A stretch of 64,000 nucleotides of DNA from assembly GCF_002906655.1 (NCBI RefSeq), contig NZ_CP025794.1:620001-684000 (forward strand). Reading direction: 5' to 3'. Position numbers and translations under genes: made by a program. Below are positions 18,887 through 29,860 of this stretch, piece after piece; position 1 is the first letter of the stretch; every line of letters begins with the position of its first letter. This stretch comes from Vibrio hyugaensis (GTDB lineage: Bacteria > Pseudomonadota > Gammaproteobacteria > Enterobacterales > Vibrionaceae). The notes beneath the pieces were generated by a model. It was not told the DNA's origin. It made no database searches and saw nothing but the letters and a program-made list of their open reading frames with translations.

Positions 18887-21292
18887 TTAGTCACGTAGAG
18901 ACGCACCAAACTTCTCAGAAACGTGAGCAACGATAGCGTCAACCGCACCAGCGATATCTGCGTCTTCAAGCGTACGCTCTAGTGACTGTAGAGTCAGAGC
19001 TATTGCTAGGCTCTTCTTACCTTCTTCAACGCCTTTACCTACGTAAACGTCGAACAGTTTCGCATCTTTAAGGAACTCGCCACCTTGCTCTAGACAAGCG
19101 TTAACGATGTCACCAGATGCAACAGCCTCGTCCACGACTACCGCGATATCACGACGGTTTGAAGGGAATTTAGAAAGTGCTACCGCTTCTGGGATCACTT
19201 TGCTGTTGATTGCAGACCATTCGATTTCGAATACGATAGTACGACCGTTTAGACCGAACTTACGCTCAAGCTCAGGGTGAACTGTACCGATCACACCCAC
19301 TTCTTTGCCATCTACGATGATTGTCGCAGATTGACCTGGGTGAAGTGCTGGGTTAGCTTTTTTGCTTTCATGTGACAGTGCAGCGAAAGAGTATGCTTTT
19401 TCGTTCGCAGATAGCTCTAGAATCGCTTCTAGATCGCCCTTAAGATCGAAGAAATCAACAGTGTTAGTTTCGATATCCCAGTGCTCTTCACCGCGAGTAC
19501 CAGCGATAACACCTGCAAGCATTGGCTCTTGGCGCATACCGTTTTCTGCAGATTCACATGGGATGAAACGTAGGCCGTATTCGAATAGACGAACGCGTGG
19601 CTGTTGACGTTTCTGGTTGTGAACAACCGTGTTCAGCAGACCTTGGATAAGACCAAGACGCATCGCTGACATATCCGCTGAAATTGGGAATGGCAGGATT
19701 AGCGGCTCAACACCTGGAACAACTAGCTTTTGTTGCTCTGGCTCAACGAAGCTGTATGTAATGGCTTCGTGGTAACCACGGTCAACAAGAAGATCACGAA
19801 CGCGTTTCAGTGGAAGATCCGCTTCAACGTGGTTATGCATCTTAAGCGCTGCTGCTGGGTGTTGGTTAGGGATGTTGTCGTAACCGTAAATACGGCCAAC
19901 TTCTTCAATCAGGTCTTGCTCGATAGCGATATCGAAACGCCATGTTGGCGCTACTGCCATCCAACCTTCTTCTGAAGCTTCAACAGTCAAACCTAGGCGC
20001 TCTAGGATTTCTACTACGTCAGCATCAACAATGTGATGACCTAGTAGGTTGTCTAGTTTAGTACGGCGTAGAGCAACTTTGTTTGGCTTAGGTAGGTCTG
20101 CTTCAGACTCTACAGCAACAACAGGTGCAACTTCACCGCCACAGATTTCAACAAGAAGCTCTGTTGCACGTTCCATTGCGTTTACTTGCAGTGCGTAATC
20201 CACACCACGCTCAAAACGCATAGAAGAATCTGTATGCAGACCGTAGCTACGTGCGCGGCCACGGATGTGGTCAGGTGCAAAGAATGCACATTCGAGTAGA
20301 ACGTCTTTAGTTTCTGTTGTTACACCAGACTCCTCACCACCAAAGATACCTGCGATTGCAAGTGCTTTGTTGTGGTCTGCTACTACTAGTGTATCTGCGT
20401 TTAGTTCTGCTTCGCTGCCGTCAAGAAGAGTTAACTTCTCACCTTGCTCAGCCATACGAACTACGATGCCACCCTCGATCTTCGCTAGATCGAATGCGTG
20501 CATTGGTTGGCCTTGTTCTAGAAGCACGTAGTTAGTGATGTCTACAACAGGGTCGATAGAGCGAATACCACAACGACGCAATTTCTCTTGCATCCATAGT
20601 GGCGTTTCAGCTTGAACGTTTACGTTCTTAACCACACGACCTAGATAACGTGGACACGCAGCTGGAGCTTTCACTTCGATAGACACTTTGTCTTCGATTG
20701 AAGGTGCAACAACGTCTACTGAAGGCTCTGTTACGTCTGCACGGTTGAGTACACCTACTTCACGTGCCATACCGCGAATGCTGAAACAGTCCGCGCGGTT
20801 TGCCGTTAGATCTACATCAACTGTTACGTCATCTAGACCTAGGAATTCACGGAAATCGGCACCGATTACTGCGTCTTCTGCTAGTTCCATGATGCCATCA
20901 GATTCTACGTCAATACCTAGTTCAGTGAATGAACAAAGCATGCCGTGTGATGGTTGACCACGTAGTTTCGCTTTTTTGATTTTGAAATCGCCTGGTAGTA
21001 CAGCGCCGACTGTTGCTACTGCAACTTTAATACCCAAGCGACAGTTAGATGCACCACAAACGATGTCTAGAAGCTCTTCTTCACCAACATCTACTTTCGT
21101 TACACGTAGCTTGTCTGCATCTGGGTGCTGACCACATTCAACAACGTGACCAACTTTAACGCCGTTGAACGAACCTGCAACTGGCAGTACGTCGTCAACT
21201 TCTAGACCCGCCATTGTAATTTGGTGAGTTAGTTCGTCAGTGGTAATCGAAGGACTAACCCACTCACGAAGCCATGATTCGCTGAATTTCAT
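18887..21292 (-). CDS. pheT: Phenylalanyl-tRNA synthetase beta subunit
   Basis: 801-residue beta subunit (E. coli 795) of the (alpha-beta)2 enzyme. It has an N-terminal EMAP-like tRNA-binding domain ([18 protein letters not shown] near residues 44-61), the B3/B4 editing region ([18 protein letters not shown]), B5 and the C-terminal ferredoxin-like anticodon-binding domain ([14 protein letters not shown]). The start lies 18 bp after the pheS stop, so pheST form an operon. It ends before a strong bidirectional terminator. Confidence 0.97.
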   Translation of the reverse strand: MKFSESWLREWVSPSITTDELTHQITMAGLEVDDVLPVAGSFNGVKVGHVVECGQHPDADKLRVTKVDVGEEELLDIVCGASNCRLGIKVAVATVGAVLPGDFKIKKAKLRGQPSHGMLCSFTELGIDVESDGIMELAEDAVIGADFREFLGLDDVTVDVDLTANRADCFSIRGMAREVGVLNRADVTEPSVDVVAPSIEDKVSIEVKAPAACPRYLGRVVKNVNVQAETPLWMQEKLRRCGIRSIDPVVDITNYVLLEQGQPMHAFDLAKIEGGIVVRMAEQGEKLTLLDGSEAELNADTLVVADHNKALAIAGIFGGEESGVTTETKDVLLECAFFAPDHIRGRARSYGLHTDSSMRFERGVDYALQVNAMERATELLVEICGGEVAPVVAVESEADLPKPNKVALRRTKLDNLLGHHIVDADVVEILERLGLTVEASEEGWMAVAPTWRFDIAIEQDLIEEVGRIYGYDNIPNQHPAAALKMHNHVEADLPLKRVRDLLVDRGYHEAITYSFVEPEQQKLVVPGVEPLILPFPISADMSAMRLGLIQGLLNTVVHNQKRQQPRVRLFEYGLRFIPCESAENGMRQEPMLAGVIAGTRGEEHWDIETNTVDFFDLKGDLEAILELSANEKAYSFAALSHESKKANPALHPGQSATIIVDGKEVGVIGTVHPELERKFGLNGRTIVFEIEWSAINSKVIPEAVALSKFPSNRRDIAVVVDEAVASGDIVNACLEQGGEFLKDAKLFDVYVGKGVEEGKKSLAIALTLQSLERTLEDADIAGAVDAIVAHVSEKFGASLRD

Positions 21293-21310
21293 AGTGATTT
21301 ATCCCCTGGA

Positions 21311-22309
<999 letters not shown>

Positions 22310-22429
22310 CTATTGGTAGTATCCATAAGGGAGTGATTGGTTTTTTGATAGCTGTACATAGTAGCCAAACCCGCCACCAAAGCCAAATTGAATTATGAAA
22401 AGAAGAGGTTATTGAATAAAAAGAACACA

Positions 22430-22488
22430 AAAACGCAAAAAAAGCAGCTTCGCACGTAAATCCCTAGGATTATGGCTTGCTGCTTTGC
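22430..22488 (-). terminator. Terminator-like hairpin between the barrel gene and pheS
   Basis: On the minus strand GCAAAGCAGC pairs with GCTGCTTTTTTTGC around a 30-nt insert that itself can fold (AATCC-TAG-GGATT), followed by a long T tract. It probably ends the exporter operon whose last gene stops at 22545; an attenuator for pheST is the less likely alternative. Confidence 0.6.
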
Positions 22489-22544
22489 GCATAAATACCG
22501 CAGTTTCGTCCCCAAGTAAAAACACTTTAGGTTAGTCGACAATG

Positions 22545-23726
22545 CTAAAAATAGTATTGAATGGATAGCTCGATAAAGTCATCGTCTCTGGCGAAGTAAA
22601 GCAGATCGGTAGGCGTTTCGTTTTTAAACAACCATGCATCTATCTGCCATTTAAAATGATTTGAAATACGGCTGGAAGCTTCCAGTTTCGCGTTATACAC
22701 ATCTGAATTATCGAGATCTTGGGTGATACCCGTTAATATTTCAGTTCCATCTTCATCATTCAGCGCCAATCGAATACCCACAAACACATCATTTTGTCCG
22801 ATGTTTTGTGCATTATTGCCTCGACTATCATAAAGATACTCACCAATAATACCCAAATCCCAAGCCGTTTCGAATGCACCAACTATCGTGTACTCAAAAC
22901 CTGTGACAGCACCGACATGATTATCATAACTGTCACGATAAACACTTTCCAACTTCCAGAGCCAGTCACCGACGATACCTTGAACATCAAGACCGACATG
23001 GCTCATTAGGGCATAGTAAGGTTTTAACTCCCCTTGCTCAAACCGAAAATACGGGTCACGGTTTGTTCCGTAGACATAGCTCAAGCCAACATCCCAATCC
23101 CCAAACATCTGCGCATACCGGAAAGCAACATCAACATGCTTTTCTTCTCGGCTAGATTCGTAGATCGCATCATCAGAGACCACTGGTTCAATTCTCAAAC
23201 GTCCATCTTTGCCTGCAAATGTTCGTTCGCGAAAATAAGGCAACACCATGGCATCGACTACTCCCCAGTCTTTGACTGACGTAAAGTGGACCATGGGTTG
23301 ACCGAGTTTATCTTCACCATCAACGGCTTCTACCGCATCGACTTGGTTTATGACATCAACCAAATGTGCTGACTCAGTCACACCCCAGAAGACTTTACTG
23401 ATGCCGACACGTAGCTCGTAGTCATCCCAATAAGTTAAATACAACGCTTCGCGAATATCACCATGAGTCCGCTCGTCATCCATACTGTCTAAACGATAAA
23501 AGGGAGTGAACGTGAAACTGGCTTCCCCATCTTGTAGGTCCCAGTAAAACTCCGGCTGCAAGACCAGTGAAGTTTGTCCTTTCCCCTGCCCCTGAGCACC
23601 ATCGGAGAAAAACTGACGATGCTCGATGTTGACCTGTCCTGCTAACTCAACCGCCAATAAAGAGCCAGAGAGAGGCATAGTGGTTAGGCCAGCGAATATC
23701 ATACTGGCCATGTTTACCCTACTCAT
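22545..23726 (-). CDS. Outer-membrane beta-barrel protein of the exporter operon
   Basis: 393 residues with an N-terminal signal peptide (about 1-26, ending GSLLAVELAG), alternating aromatic beta-strand segments throughout and a C-terminal phenylalanine in IQYYF, the usual assembly signal for outer-membrane barrels. It resembles alginate-export/DUF1302-like porins found with RND exporters, but I cannot name the family with confidence. It is the last of three genes on the minus strand, 9 bp after the LolA-like gene, with a GGAGAT ribosome site. Inferred role: outer-membrane partner for a lipid or hydrophobic cargo. Confidence 0.72.
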   Translation of the reverse strand: MSRVNMASMIFAGLTTMPLSGSLLAVELAGQVNIEHRQFFSDGAQGQGKGQTSLVLQPEFYWDLQDGEASFTFTPFYRLDSMDDERTHGDIREALYLTYWDDYELRVGISKVFWGVTESAHLVDVINQVDAVEAVDGEDKLGQPMVHFTSVKDWGVVDAMVLPYFRERTFAGKDGRLRIEPVVSDDAIYESSREEKHVDVAFRYAQMFGDWDVGLSYVYGTNRDPYFRFEQGELKPYYALMSHVGLDVQGIVGDWLWKLESVYRDSYDNHVGAVTGFEYTIVGAFETAWDLGIIGEYLYDSRGNNAQNIGQNDVFVGIRLALNDEDGTEILTGITQDLDNSDVYNAKLEASSRISNHFKWQIDAWLFKNETPTDLLYFARDDDFIELSIQYYF

Positions 23727-23735
23727 TCGATCTCC

Positions 23736-24527
23736 TTACTTAACGCGCTTAAGTATGTTTTTGTTGAAATCGGTGTCTTTTAATCCAGTTTGGAACGTTA
23801 ACTCACTTGTTGTCAGCTCAGTACTTTTGCCGGTCTGGTGATTGGTCATCGCCATCGTGTGCGCACGCCAATATTGATTTAAGTACTGTTTGTAATCAGA
23901 GAAAACCAAAGTCTTAAGTAGCGCGCCTTTACGGTCATAGAACTCTACTTTCATTGGACGATAATGCGCTTTGTCCAACCACACTACTTGCTTGGTGTAA
24001 CCTGAATTTTTATCGGTTGGAATTTGCTCTAAAACAAACGTATCTTGCCCGTTGATAGCGTCATCCTTGAGATAGTTAAATCGATACTTCTCGATTTCAA
24101 ACGAACTTAGATCTTCGTACGCAAACTCACTGCCCATAAATGGCCCCGACTTATTACGTGATGCAATACGTTTGACGCGCTTTAATGCAGGTAGATAGAG
24201 CCATTGGTCATCGGAACCCACTGTATGTGAATGATTAAGGAAAGCGGTACCTTTTACATCTCGTGGCTCATCAAAAATGGTTAACCCTTTGTCACCATCA
24301 TCAACTACCTCAAGAGACTTCAAGCGCATCGCTCGGGTACTGCTTTCCCCTTGAGCATTTCGCAGGATCATTTGCATTGTCGCAACAGAATCACGCCAAC
24401 CTTCGTCACGAACCTTGCGTTCTTGTGCAATTTCCAAACCTTTGGCTTCGTCAGCCCAAGAAAATGGCGTCATGAGAAAAGAGGCTGCTATTAACGCTAC
24501 TTTCAATCGCGTATTGAGTAAATTCAT
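23736..24527 (-). CDS. LolA-like outer-membrane lipoprotein-sorting family protein
   Basis: 263 residues with signal peptide (about 1-25, cleaved near FSWADEA). The body matches the 'outer membrane lipoprotein-sorting protein' group: TFDEPRDVKGTAFL-like and WLYLPALKRVKRI segments of a half-barrel that binds acyl chains, with GSEFAYEDLSSFEIEKY. Such proteins often sit beside RND/MMPL exporters and carry lipid-like cargo across the periplasm. The ATG at 24527 is better placed behind AAGGA than the adjacent ATG at 24530. Middle gene of the operon. Confidence 0.8.
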   Translation of the reverse strand: MNLLNTRLKVALIAASFLMTPFSWADEAKGLEIAQERKVRDEGWRDSVATMQMILRNAQGESSTRAMRLKSLEVVDDGDKGLTIFDEPRDVKGTAFLNHSHTVGSDDQWLYLPALKRVKRIASRNKSGPFMGSEFAYEDLSSFEIEKYRFNYLKDDAINGQDTFVLEQIPTDKNSGYTKQVVWLDKAHYRPMKVEFYDRKGALLKTLVFSDYKQYLNQYWRAHTMAMTNHQTGKSTELTTSELTFQTGLKDTDFNKNILKRVK

Positions 24528-24553
24528 CATTCTATCCTTGTCTGTTTTCAGAA

Positions 24554-26935
24554 TTACAACTGAGTTGCCGTAACACTTTTCTGTGAGTCCGTATCGGGGT
24601 TATTTATTGCCTTGCTTTGGGCATAAGCTTCTTTATCGAATAACATCAATAACGTTGGTAGGAATAAGAAATCCACAACTAAGGCAATAAAGATGACTAT
24701 CGCACTCAGTTGGCCCATGTCAGCATTCAAACGGAAGCTCGACATTGCCAAAACAGAGAAACCTGCGACTAAAACGACAGTCGTTATCCAAAGTGCTCGC
24801 CCCACCGTGTGGAACGCATATCTAACCGCTTGCTCGGCAGTTTGCCCTTCTTTACGTGCGCGTTGATATTTTGACAAAAAGTGCACAGCGTCATCGACCA
24901 CAATCCCGAGTGTCAACGTCACTACGACAGACAATCCTAGGTTGATTTCTCCTGAAATCAGCGCCCATAAACCAAAACCAATCACGGCTGGTGCGATGTT
25001 TGGCACCAAGCTGATCAATCCTAACTTGAGAGAGCGAAGCGCAAAGATGAGCAGTGCAGAAATAAGCACTAATGTGATAGGTAAGGTAGAAAGCATACTT
25101 GCCATGTTGGTTTCGCCAATGTGGGCAAACATCAACGAAGGGCTCGACGCAACGACTTCATATTGATGCGCGTTTTCCGCAAACCAAGCGTAGATACGAT
25201 TCTCAAGGTCAACCAATTCAACGCTGCCTAAGTTATCGACGGTCAAAACCATTTTAATTGAGGATTTATCAACGTTAATTTGATTGTTGAGATCTAACCC
25301 ATAAGGCAGTGACATTTCGTAAAGCAGCAAATACTGCGCGGCTAATTCACGATCTTGTGGTAGTGAATAATAAGCATCATCATCGTCGGCATGCATGTTT
25401 TTATTTAAACGCTTATACACATCCGCCAGAGTTGCGACATGATCAGTTTCCGGCTGAGCACGCAACCAATCGGTGAAACTACCAATCGAGTTCAAAAATA
25501 TTGGGTCTGCTATTCCCTGCGACTCATTAGTTTTGATGGCAATACTGATGTTTGTCATCCCACTGATTCGCTCTTCCATAAAGTCAGCGGCTTGGCGAAA
25601 ATCGCTTCGTGAATCAAAGTACTTCACAGATTCATCATTCACTTTGTTTAGCGGGATTAAGCTCGCACTGACAACGATCACTAGAACAGAAAGGGGTAAC
25701 AAGGCTTTTCGATTTGTCACCACAAAATCGCCTAGCTTATCCATAAAATCAGAACCGTTTTTCGATGTATTTTGTTTGACTCGTATCGGTAACAGTTTTA
25801 ATAAGGCAGGCAACAAAGTAACGGATAAGAAACAGGCAATCATGACGCCCAGTGCGGACAAATTACCGAAGTCTCGTAACACTGGAGAATCCGACATATT
25901 CATCATCAGAAAGCCAATCGCCGTTGTTACTGAAGTAATAAGGATTGGCATGAAGTTGAGTGCAATACTGCGTTCTATCGAATGCGCTTTGCTAAATCCA
26001 TTTTGCATAGACTGACGCATCGTAGCGATAACGTGAACACAATCTGCAACCGCGAGTGTCATGACTAAAGTTGGGACATTGACCGTCGCCGTACTCAGGA
26101 ACATACCTGCCCAACCAGATAGTCCCATAGTTGCCATCACGGACCCGATAATCACGACCAAGGTCGCAATCACACTCAAGAAGGAACGTAACATAATGGT
26201 TAGGAACACGAGAATAACAAGCAACATCGTAGGGACCAGCGTAGAACTGTCTTCTTGCGCAGCCGTCATAAAGGCGTAGTTCATTGCGATAATGCCTGCT
26301 TTATGAAACTCGACATTTGGGTAGTTCTGCTGGTATTGCTCAATCATCCCATTGATGTGATTCATCACCTCTTGAACTTCAGCGGTCTTATCAACTTCGG
26401 GCAATTGAACCGTGATGTTTACAATCGTTACGTCGCCATTCTCAGAAATCAAAGCGTTTTTAATCACTGGTTCCGTCAAGGCAATGTGCTTAACTTTGGC
26501 AATGCGCGCCGGCGTTAATTCATAGTCTTCATAAAGTAGGTCTTCGACAAGCAGATCATCTTCGATTGCTTCGGTATGTTGATAATTCGCAATCGAATCA
26601 ACACGACTTGAGTAAGGGACTTGCCATGAATCAACCGTTAAGTTTTGGACAAGTTGGAGGGTTTCAGGGGTGAAGACACCATCGTTATCCGGTGCAATAA
26701 CAATGGCTAAGTTATCGGTTTTAGCAAAGGTCGTTTGAATTTCATCAAAGGCAAGCAACTGCTTATTAGTGCCATCAAAAAAGATATTATAGTCACCACG
26801 GAAATAGAGATTCTTTCCTCCGATGGTCGCGACAATCACGAGTAATACCGTTGCCAGCAATACCCAGATACTGTACTTGGTTGGAATCTTCCCCCATTGT
26901 CCGGTGGAAGTTTGTTGAGCTTGGCGGTGTTTCAT
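24554..26935 (-). CDS. RND-superfamily (MMPL-type) exporter
   Basis: 793-residue inner-membrane exporter with the RND duplicated layout: one N-terminal helix (residues ~20-42), a large periplasmic loop, five helices (about 230-395), a sixth-type helix near 415-435, a second loop and five C-terminal helices (about 640-770). It is shorter than AcrB-type pumps and matches MMPL/HpnN-like lipid exporters. TLGIVVDDAVHFLSKYQRA in the second half carries the paired acidic residues expected in the proton relay. ATG 26935 follows GGGAG. First gene of the operon; TetR-type palindromes lie in its promoter. Confidence 0.87.
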   Translation of the reverse strand: MKHRQAQQTSTGQWGKIPTKYSIWVLLATVLLVIVATIGGKNLYFRGDYNIFFDGTNKQLLAFDEIQTTFAKTDNLAIVIAPDNDGVFTPETLQLVQNLTVDSWQVPYSSRVDSIANYQHTEAIEDDLLVEDLLYEDYELTPARIAKVKHIALTEPVIKNALISENGDVTIVNITVQLPEVDKTAEVQEVMNHINGMIEQYQQNYPNVEFHKAGIIAMNYAFMTAAQEDSSTLVPTMLLVILVFLTIMLRSFLSVIATLVVIIGSVMATMGLSGWAGMFLSTATVNVPTLVMTLAVADCVHVIATMRQSMQNGFSKAHSIERSIALNFMPILITSVTTAIGFLMMNMSDSPVLRDFGNLSALGVMIACFLSVTLLPALLKLLPIRVKQNTSKNGSDFMDKLGDFVVTNRKALLPLSVLVIVVSASLIPLNKVNDESVKYFDSRSDFRQAADFMEERISGMTNISIAIKTNESQGIADPIFLNSIGSFTDWLRAQPETDHVATLADVYKRLNKNMHADDDDAYYSLPQDRELAAQYLLLYEMSLPYGLDLNNQINVDKSSIKMVLTVDNLGSVELVDLENRIYAWFAENAHQYEVVASSPSLMFAHIGETNMASMLSTLPITLVLISALLIFALRSLKLGLISLVPNIAPAVIGFGLWALISGEINLGLSVVVTLTLGIVVDDAVHFLSKYQRARKEGQTAEQAVRYAFHTVGRALWITTVVLVAGFSVLAMSSFRLNADMGQLSAIVIFIALVVDFLFLPTLLMLFDKEAYAQSKAINNPDTDSQKSVTATQL

Positions 26936-26950
26936 CACACTCTCCCTTTG

Positions 26951-27085
26951 TGACGTTTCGTCAAAAGACGGAGCAAAAAAGCAGCTTTCACTGTTTCTCG
27001 ATCCAGATTCGCTTTAAACCTTGTTGTTGCATCACCTTTATTAAAATTATTGATGCAAAAACAATCGTTATTGACGATCCGTCAA
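26951..27085 (-). promoter_or_regulatory. Two TetR-type operators upstream of the exporter operon
   Basis: Two copies of TGACG-N3-CGTCA: TGACGTTTCGTCA at 26951-26963 and TGACGATCCGTCA at 27072-27084 (extended to TTGACG/CGTCAA). They sit between the TetR gene terminator and the exporter start. The same palindrome appears ahead of the TetR gene, so these are its likely binding sites. Confidence 0.7.
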
Positions 27086-27096
27086 ATAGTGTGATT

Positions 27097-27128
27097 AAAA
27101 AACCAATCTTTATTGGATTGGTTTTTTG
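27097..27128 (-). terminator. Terminator after the TetR gene
   Basis: Perfect AAAAAACCAATC / GATTGGTTTTTT hairpin with a 7-nt loop, 13 bp beyond the TetR stop; it separates the regulator transcript from the exporter operon. Confidence 0.88.
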
Positions 27129-27140
27129 CATTCATGGGTA

Positions 27141-27929
27141 TCAGCGATTCACTGAGTCTAAGAATGCAACTTCTTCACTGAACAATTCCTGCTCCACTCG
27201 ACGCCAAGTTTTACGGTAGTCCCACTCTGTTGAGAGCGGCAACCATCCAAGGCCATCAAGTAACATATTCGCATTGTGAAGCACAGAGAAGGGGTCTTGT
27301 AGACGCTGGATACAACGACTGTTCGATGCATTTTGCGCCAGCGCATTAGAACCAAAAGCAATAGACCAGTTAGCAAACACAATGGCATCTGAGCCAACAG
27401 CTGGAGAAAACTTAAGATCCCCTACTTCTACTGCATGGTTTACCAAAGCGTCCGCACCGGATATCACTTCTTCTTCCAACTGGTTTAATTCGTTAAGGCG
27501 CGTTGGAGATGCTTTTTCTATCACCCACGGCGTTTTAGCAACAATTGCACACGTTGATAATACAGGCTCCATGCGAGCATAAATACGATACCCAACATGC
27601 ATCGCAATGATCTTCTCGCGAGTATTGCCATCAAAGTTTGCCGTACGCTCGAAGAACACGGCTTCACTCTTCAATGAATGGATACATAAAGCAAGAATCA
27701 CGTCTTCTTTGCTACAAAAATGGTTGTAGATGGTCCCTTTTGAATAAGGGCTCGCTGCGGTTAGCTTATCCATGGTGAGATTTGCAAACCCCTGCCCTTG
27801 CACCAATGACTTCGCAAGCTGAATCAACTCTACCTCACGATCGGCAATCGCCTGTTGTTTCTTCGTTAAGCCGGAAACAACGCGACAGTCTTCCTGTTTG
27901 TCATTCTTTTTGCAGCCAAAATTAAACAT
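27141..27929 (-). CDS. TetR-family transcriptional regulator of the exporter operon
   Basis: 262 residues. The N-terminal TetR DNA-binding domain begins after a short charged lead: LAKSLVQGQGFANLTMDKLTAASPYSKGTIYNHFCSKEDVILALCIHS, with the helix-turn-helix near residues 52-74. The long C-terminal ligand domain is alpha-helical; a ligand such as a fatty acid or bile-like compound is guesswork. The gene lies directly upstream of the exporter operon in the same direction but with its own terminator. Two TGACG-N3-CGTCA-like sites cover its promoter, implying autoregulation. Confidence 0.85.
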   Translation of the reverse strand: MFNFGCKKNDKQEDCRVVSGLTKKQQAIADREVELIQLAKSLVQGQGFANLTMDKLTAASPYSKGTIYNHFCSKEDVILALCIHSLKSEAVFFERTANFDGNTREKIIAMHVGYRIYARMEPVLSTCAIVAKTPWVIEKASPTRLNELNQLEEEVISGADALVNHAVEVGDLKFSPAVGSDAIVFANWSIAFGSNALAQNASNSRCIQRLQDPFSVLHNANMLLDGLGWLPLSTEWDYRKTWRRVEQELFSEEVAFLDSVNR

Positions 27930-28007
27930 AATTCTTTGATCCGTATCCCCATGTGACGCTAACGAATAGTAACACGAATATGATTGGCAGAAAGTTCATT
28001 ACCTTTC

Positions 28008-28037
28008 TGACGAATCGTCATAATTGACACATCGTCA
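28008..28037 (-). promoter_or_regulatory. Two TetR-type operators upstream of the TetR gene
   Basis: TGACGAATCGTCA (28008-28020, perfect arms) and TGACACATCGTCA (28025-28037, one mismatch), 17 bp apart centre to centre, 80-110 bp ahead of the TetR ATG. They share the arms of the two exporter-promoter sites. Confidence 0.68.
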
Positions 28038-28099
28038 TGTTAGCTCACCAATTACACATTTCAAGTATGAATCTATAAATCACTAAAAATAACTACTAG

Positions 28100-28909
28100 T
28101 TATATTGATAAGCTTGGCTTATCCCCAGCCGAAGCGATCGCACAACGGATATCTTCAATAAAGTTACCATCAGTTTGAACTATGCCATCAGAGAAGGTAA
28201 CAGGTTGGTGTGGTCCCGCAACCAGTAAGACATTCGTAAAATCGGAGACATTGAAATTTTCTGCTACGACATTCTTGGAGTGAAAATCGAGAACAGTGTT
28301 CGCGACCTGTTCTTCTAATGTAAGTAATTGTTCTTCAGTAATTTTCATTCGAGATAATGCAACACGAACACACTTCTCATGAGTGGTCGTCTGCTCTTTG
28401 ATGATCTCTGTATATTTATCGTTAAGCTTTGAGTTTTCTGCATAACTGTAATAGAGCGGGCCATGCAATGTGATGTTATTTTCTTCATCAACGTAAACAA
28501 GATCTAAGAGCTCCAACGCTCCTAAATAGTCGCGCATCGTCTGTTTAGAAAGGTCATACTTTTTCATTAGAATCGTGTAGCCATCTTTACCACGCAACAT
28601 TCTCAACTCTCGATAAAAATCATAGAGGTGGGGAAATTGGAAGAACACTTCGTCTTGAGTGTGACTGAAATAATCTTGATCTTCTGCTTGTAGTTGATTG
28701 GCGAGTTTTTGTAACTCGTCCAGAGTACAGTCGATCGCTCGACAGTACTCGAGCAGTTTATCTAGAGCGAGGTTAGTACTTGTTAAATGACGTTTAAAAG
28801 TGGACAAAGGCATACCCATTTTCTCTGATAGCTCTCGATATGTTAGGCCTTTCGTTTTTATCGCTTGTCTTAATGCGGCCAACAAGTACTCGGGAGTGAG
28901 TTCTCTCAT
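28100..28909 (-). CDS. XRE-type helix-turn-helix regulator with an unknown C-terminal domain
   Basis: 269 residues. Residues ~8-60 form an XRE/Cro-like helix-turn-helix (LRQAIKTKGLTYRELSEKMG then STFKRHLTS). The remainder contains a second winged-helix-like stretch (TILMKKYDLSKQTMRDYLGALELLDLVYVDE, near 111-142) and a helical tail of unknown function. AAGGAAT precedes the ATG. It lies downstream of, and in the same orientation as, the YbjQ/VOC/RidA genes but 635 bp from them, so is a separate unit. Its targets are unknown. Confidence 0.7.
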   Translation of the reverse strand: MRELTPEYLLAALRQAIKTKGLTYRELSEKMGMPLSTFKRHLTSTNLALDKLLEYCRAIDCTLDELQKLANQLQAEDQDYFSHTQDEVFFQFPHLYDFYRELRMLRGKDGYTILMKKYDLSKQTMRDYLGALELLDLVYVDEENNITLHGPLYYSYAENSKLNDKYTEIIKEQTTTHEKCVRVALSRMKITEEQLLTLEEQVANTVLDFHSKNVVAENFNVSDFTNVLLVAGPHQPVTFSDGIVQTDGNFIEDIRCAIASAGDKPSLSI

Positions 28910-29544
28910 CTACAATTCCTTTTAGTAATGTTACAGCTGTATGGTATTTGTAACAATTTAGAATTACTTCGCAAGGCATAAGTTCATATTTTTATAGGAA
29001 AACTTTGAATTAATATACTTAAACTCACATTTACCACACTAATAGCGACATTTAAAATGCATTCAGTTTCATTATACGTAGCTAATTTATTACATTATAA
29101 ACATCATAGCTTTAATGCTATTCGTCGCATTAAATCCTAGAAAGTAAAAATATGGCGAGAGTTTACTACTCAAACAAGCATCATGCGTTAGAACATTTGC
29201 CCTAAAAACAATTCATCACAAAAGGCATAATTATTCAGTCAGACGATAGTTCGTGAACACAATTAGGTTTAGCAGCGCAGTGCGATCGAAGTCACTTTAG
29301 TCAAAATGTCAAAGCAACGAATGGATACAATAAATACCCCGAAATGATGATCGGTATGTAAACGATAGGAAGGAGAACCCAATTAGGAACGACGTTGTCT
29401 TGGACTTATTAACAACGTCGACAGACTTTTCATACTAGATGGCGAGGCAAACTCACCGACATGAATGCCACACCAGGGAGAAACTAAAAAATAGCGAACG
29501 AAAAAACAATCTTCACTGTATTAAAACGACAAAAGCCTCTTCAA
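28910..29544. other. 635-bp gene-free region with a stem-loop
   Basis: No ORF here has both a ribosome site and a sensible length. It contains a 9-bp stem, CGACGTTGT (29390-29398) with ACAACGTCG (29412-29420) around a 13-nt loop, and a 17-codon ORF at 29152 that I do not credit. It may carry an unrecognised small RNA or simply the long leader of the XRE gene. Confidence 0.35.
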
Positions 29545-29859
29545 CTATACGAGCTTCACAGCCGTTCCAAACGCTAGAATTTCAGAAGATCCATCAACAA
29601 TCGAGCTAGTTGTAAAACGGATGCCAACCACCGCATCAGCGCCCATATTCGCAGCATCTTCAACCATACGTTGAATCGCGATATTGCGAGCTTCAGTCAT
29701 CATTTCGGTATAACCTCGAATTTCACCGCCAACGATACTTTTTAGACCCGCCATGAAGTCTCGACCAATGTGTTTAGATTGAACCACATTACCCGTTACT
29801 ACACCCTTTATCTCGGCGATTTCTCGTCCTGGAATCGTCTCGGTTGTTGAATAAATCAT
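29545..29859 (-). CDS. YbjQ/UPF0145 family heavy-metal-binding-like protein
   Basis: 104-residue cytoplasmic protein of the YbjQ (UPF0145) family: TTETIPGREIAEIKGVVTG at the N-terminus, then GGEIRGYTEMMTEARNIAIQRM and NMGADAVVGIRF, the family's hallmark segments. The fold is a pentamer-forming ferredoxin-like domain; the function is not established. ATG 29859 follows GAGG; an upstream in-frame start would overlap the VOC gene. Last gene of a RidA-VOC-YbjQ operon. Confidence 0.88.
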   Translation of the reverse strand: MIYSTTETIPGREIAEIKGVVTGNVVQSKHIGRDFMAGLKSIVGGEIRGYTEMMTEARNIAIQRMVEDAANMGADAVVGIRFTTSSIVDGSSEILAFGTAVKLV

Positions 29860-29860
29860 G

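Noticed and set aside
22409..22492. 27-residue minus-strand ORF upstream of pheS with three Phe codons, considered as a pheST attenuator leader peptide.
   Set aside because: Its Phe codons lie in and after the 3' arm of the hairpin, so ribosome stalling there could not control that hairpin in the classical way. The hairpin is better explained as the terminator of the upstream exporter operon.
29152..29205. 17-codon ORF in the region before the XRE gene.
   Set aside because: No ribosome site and no partner; such short ORFs are expected by chance.
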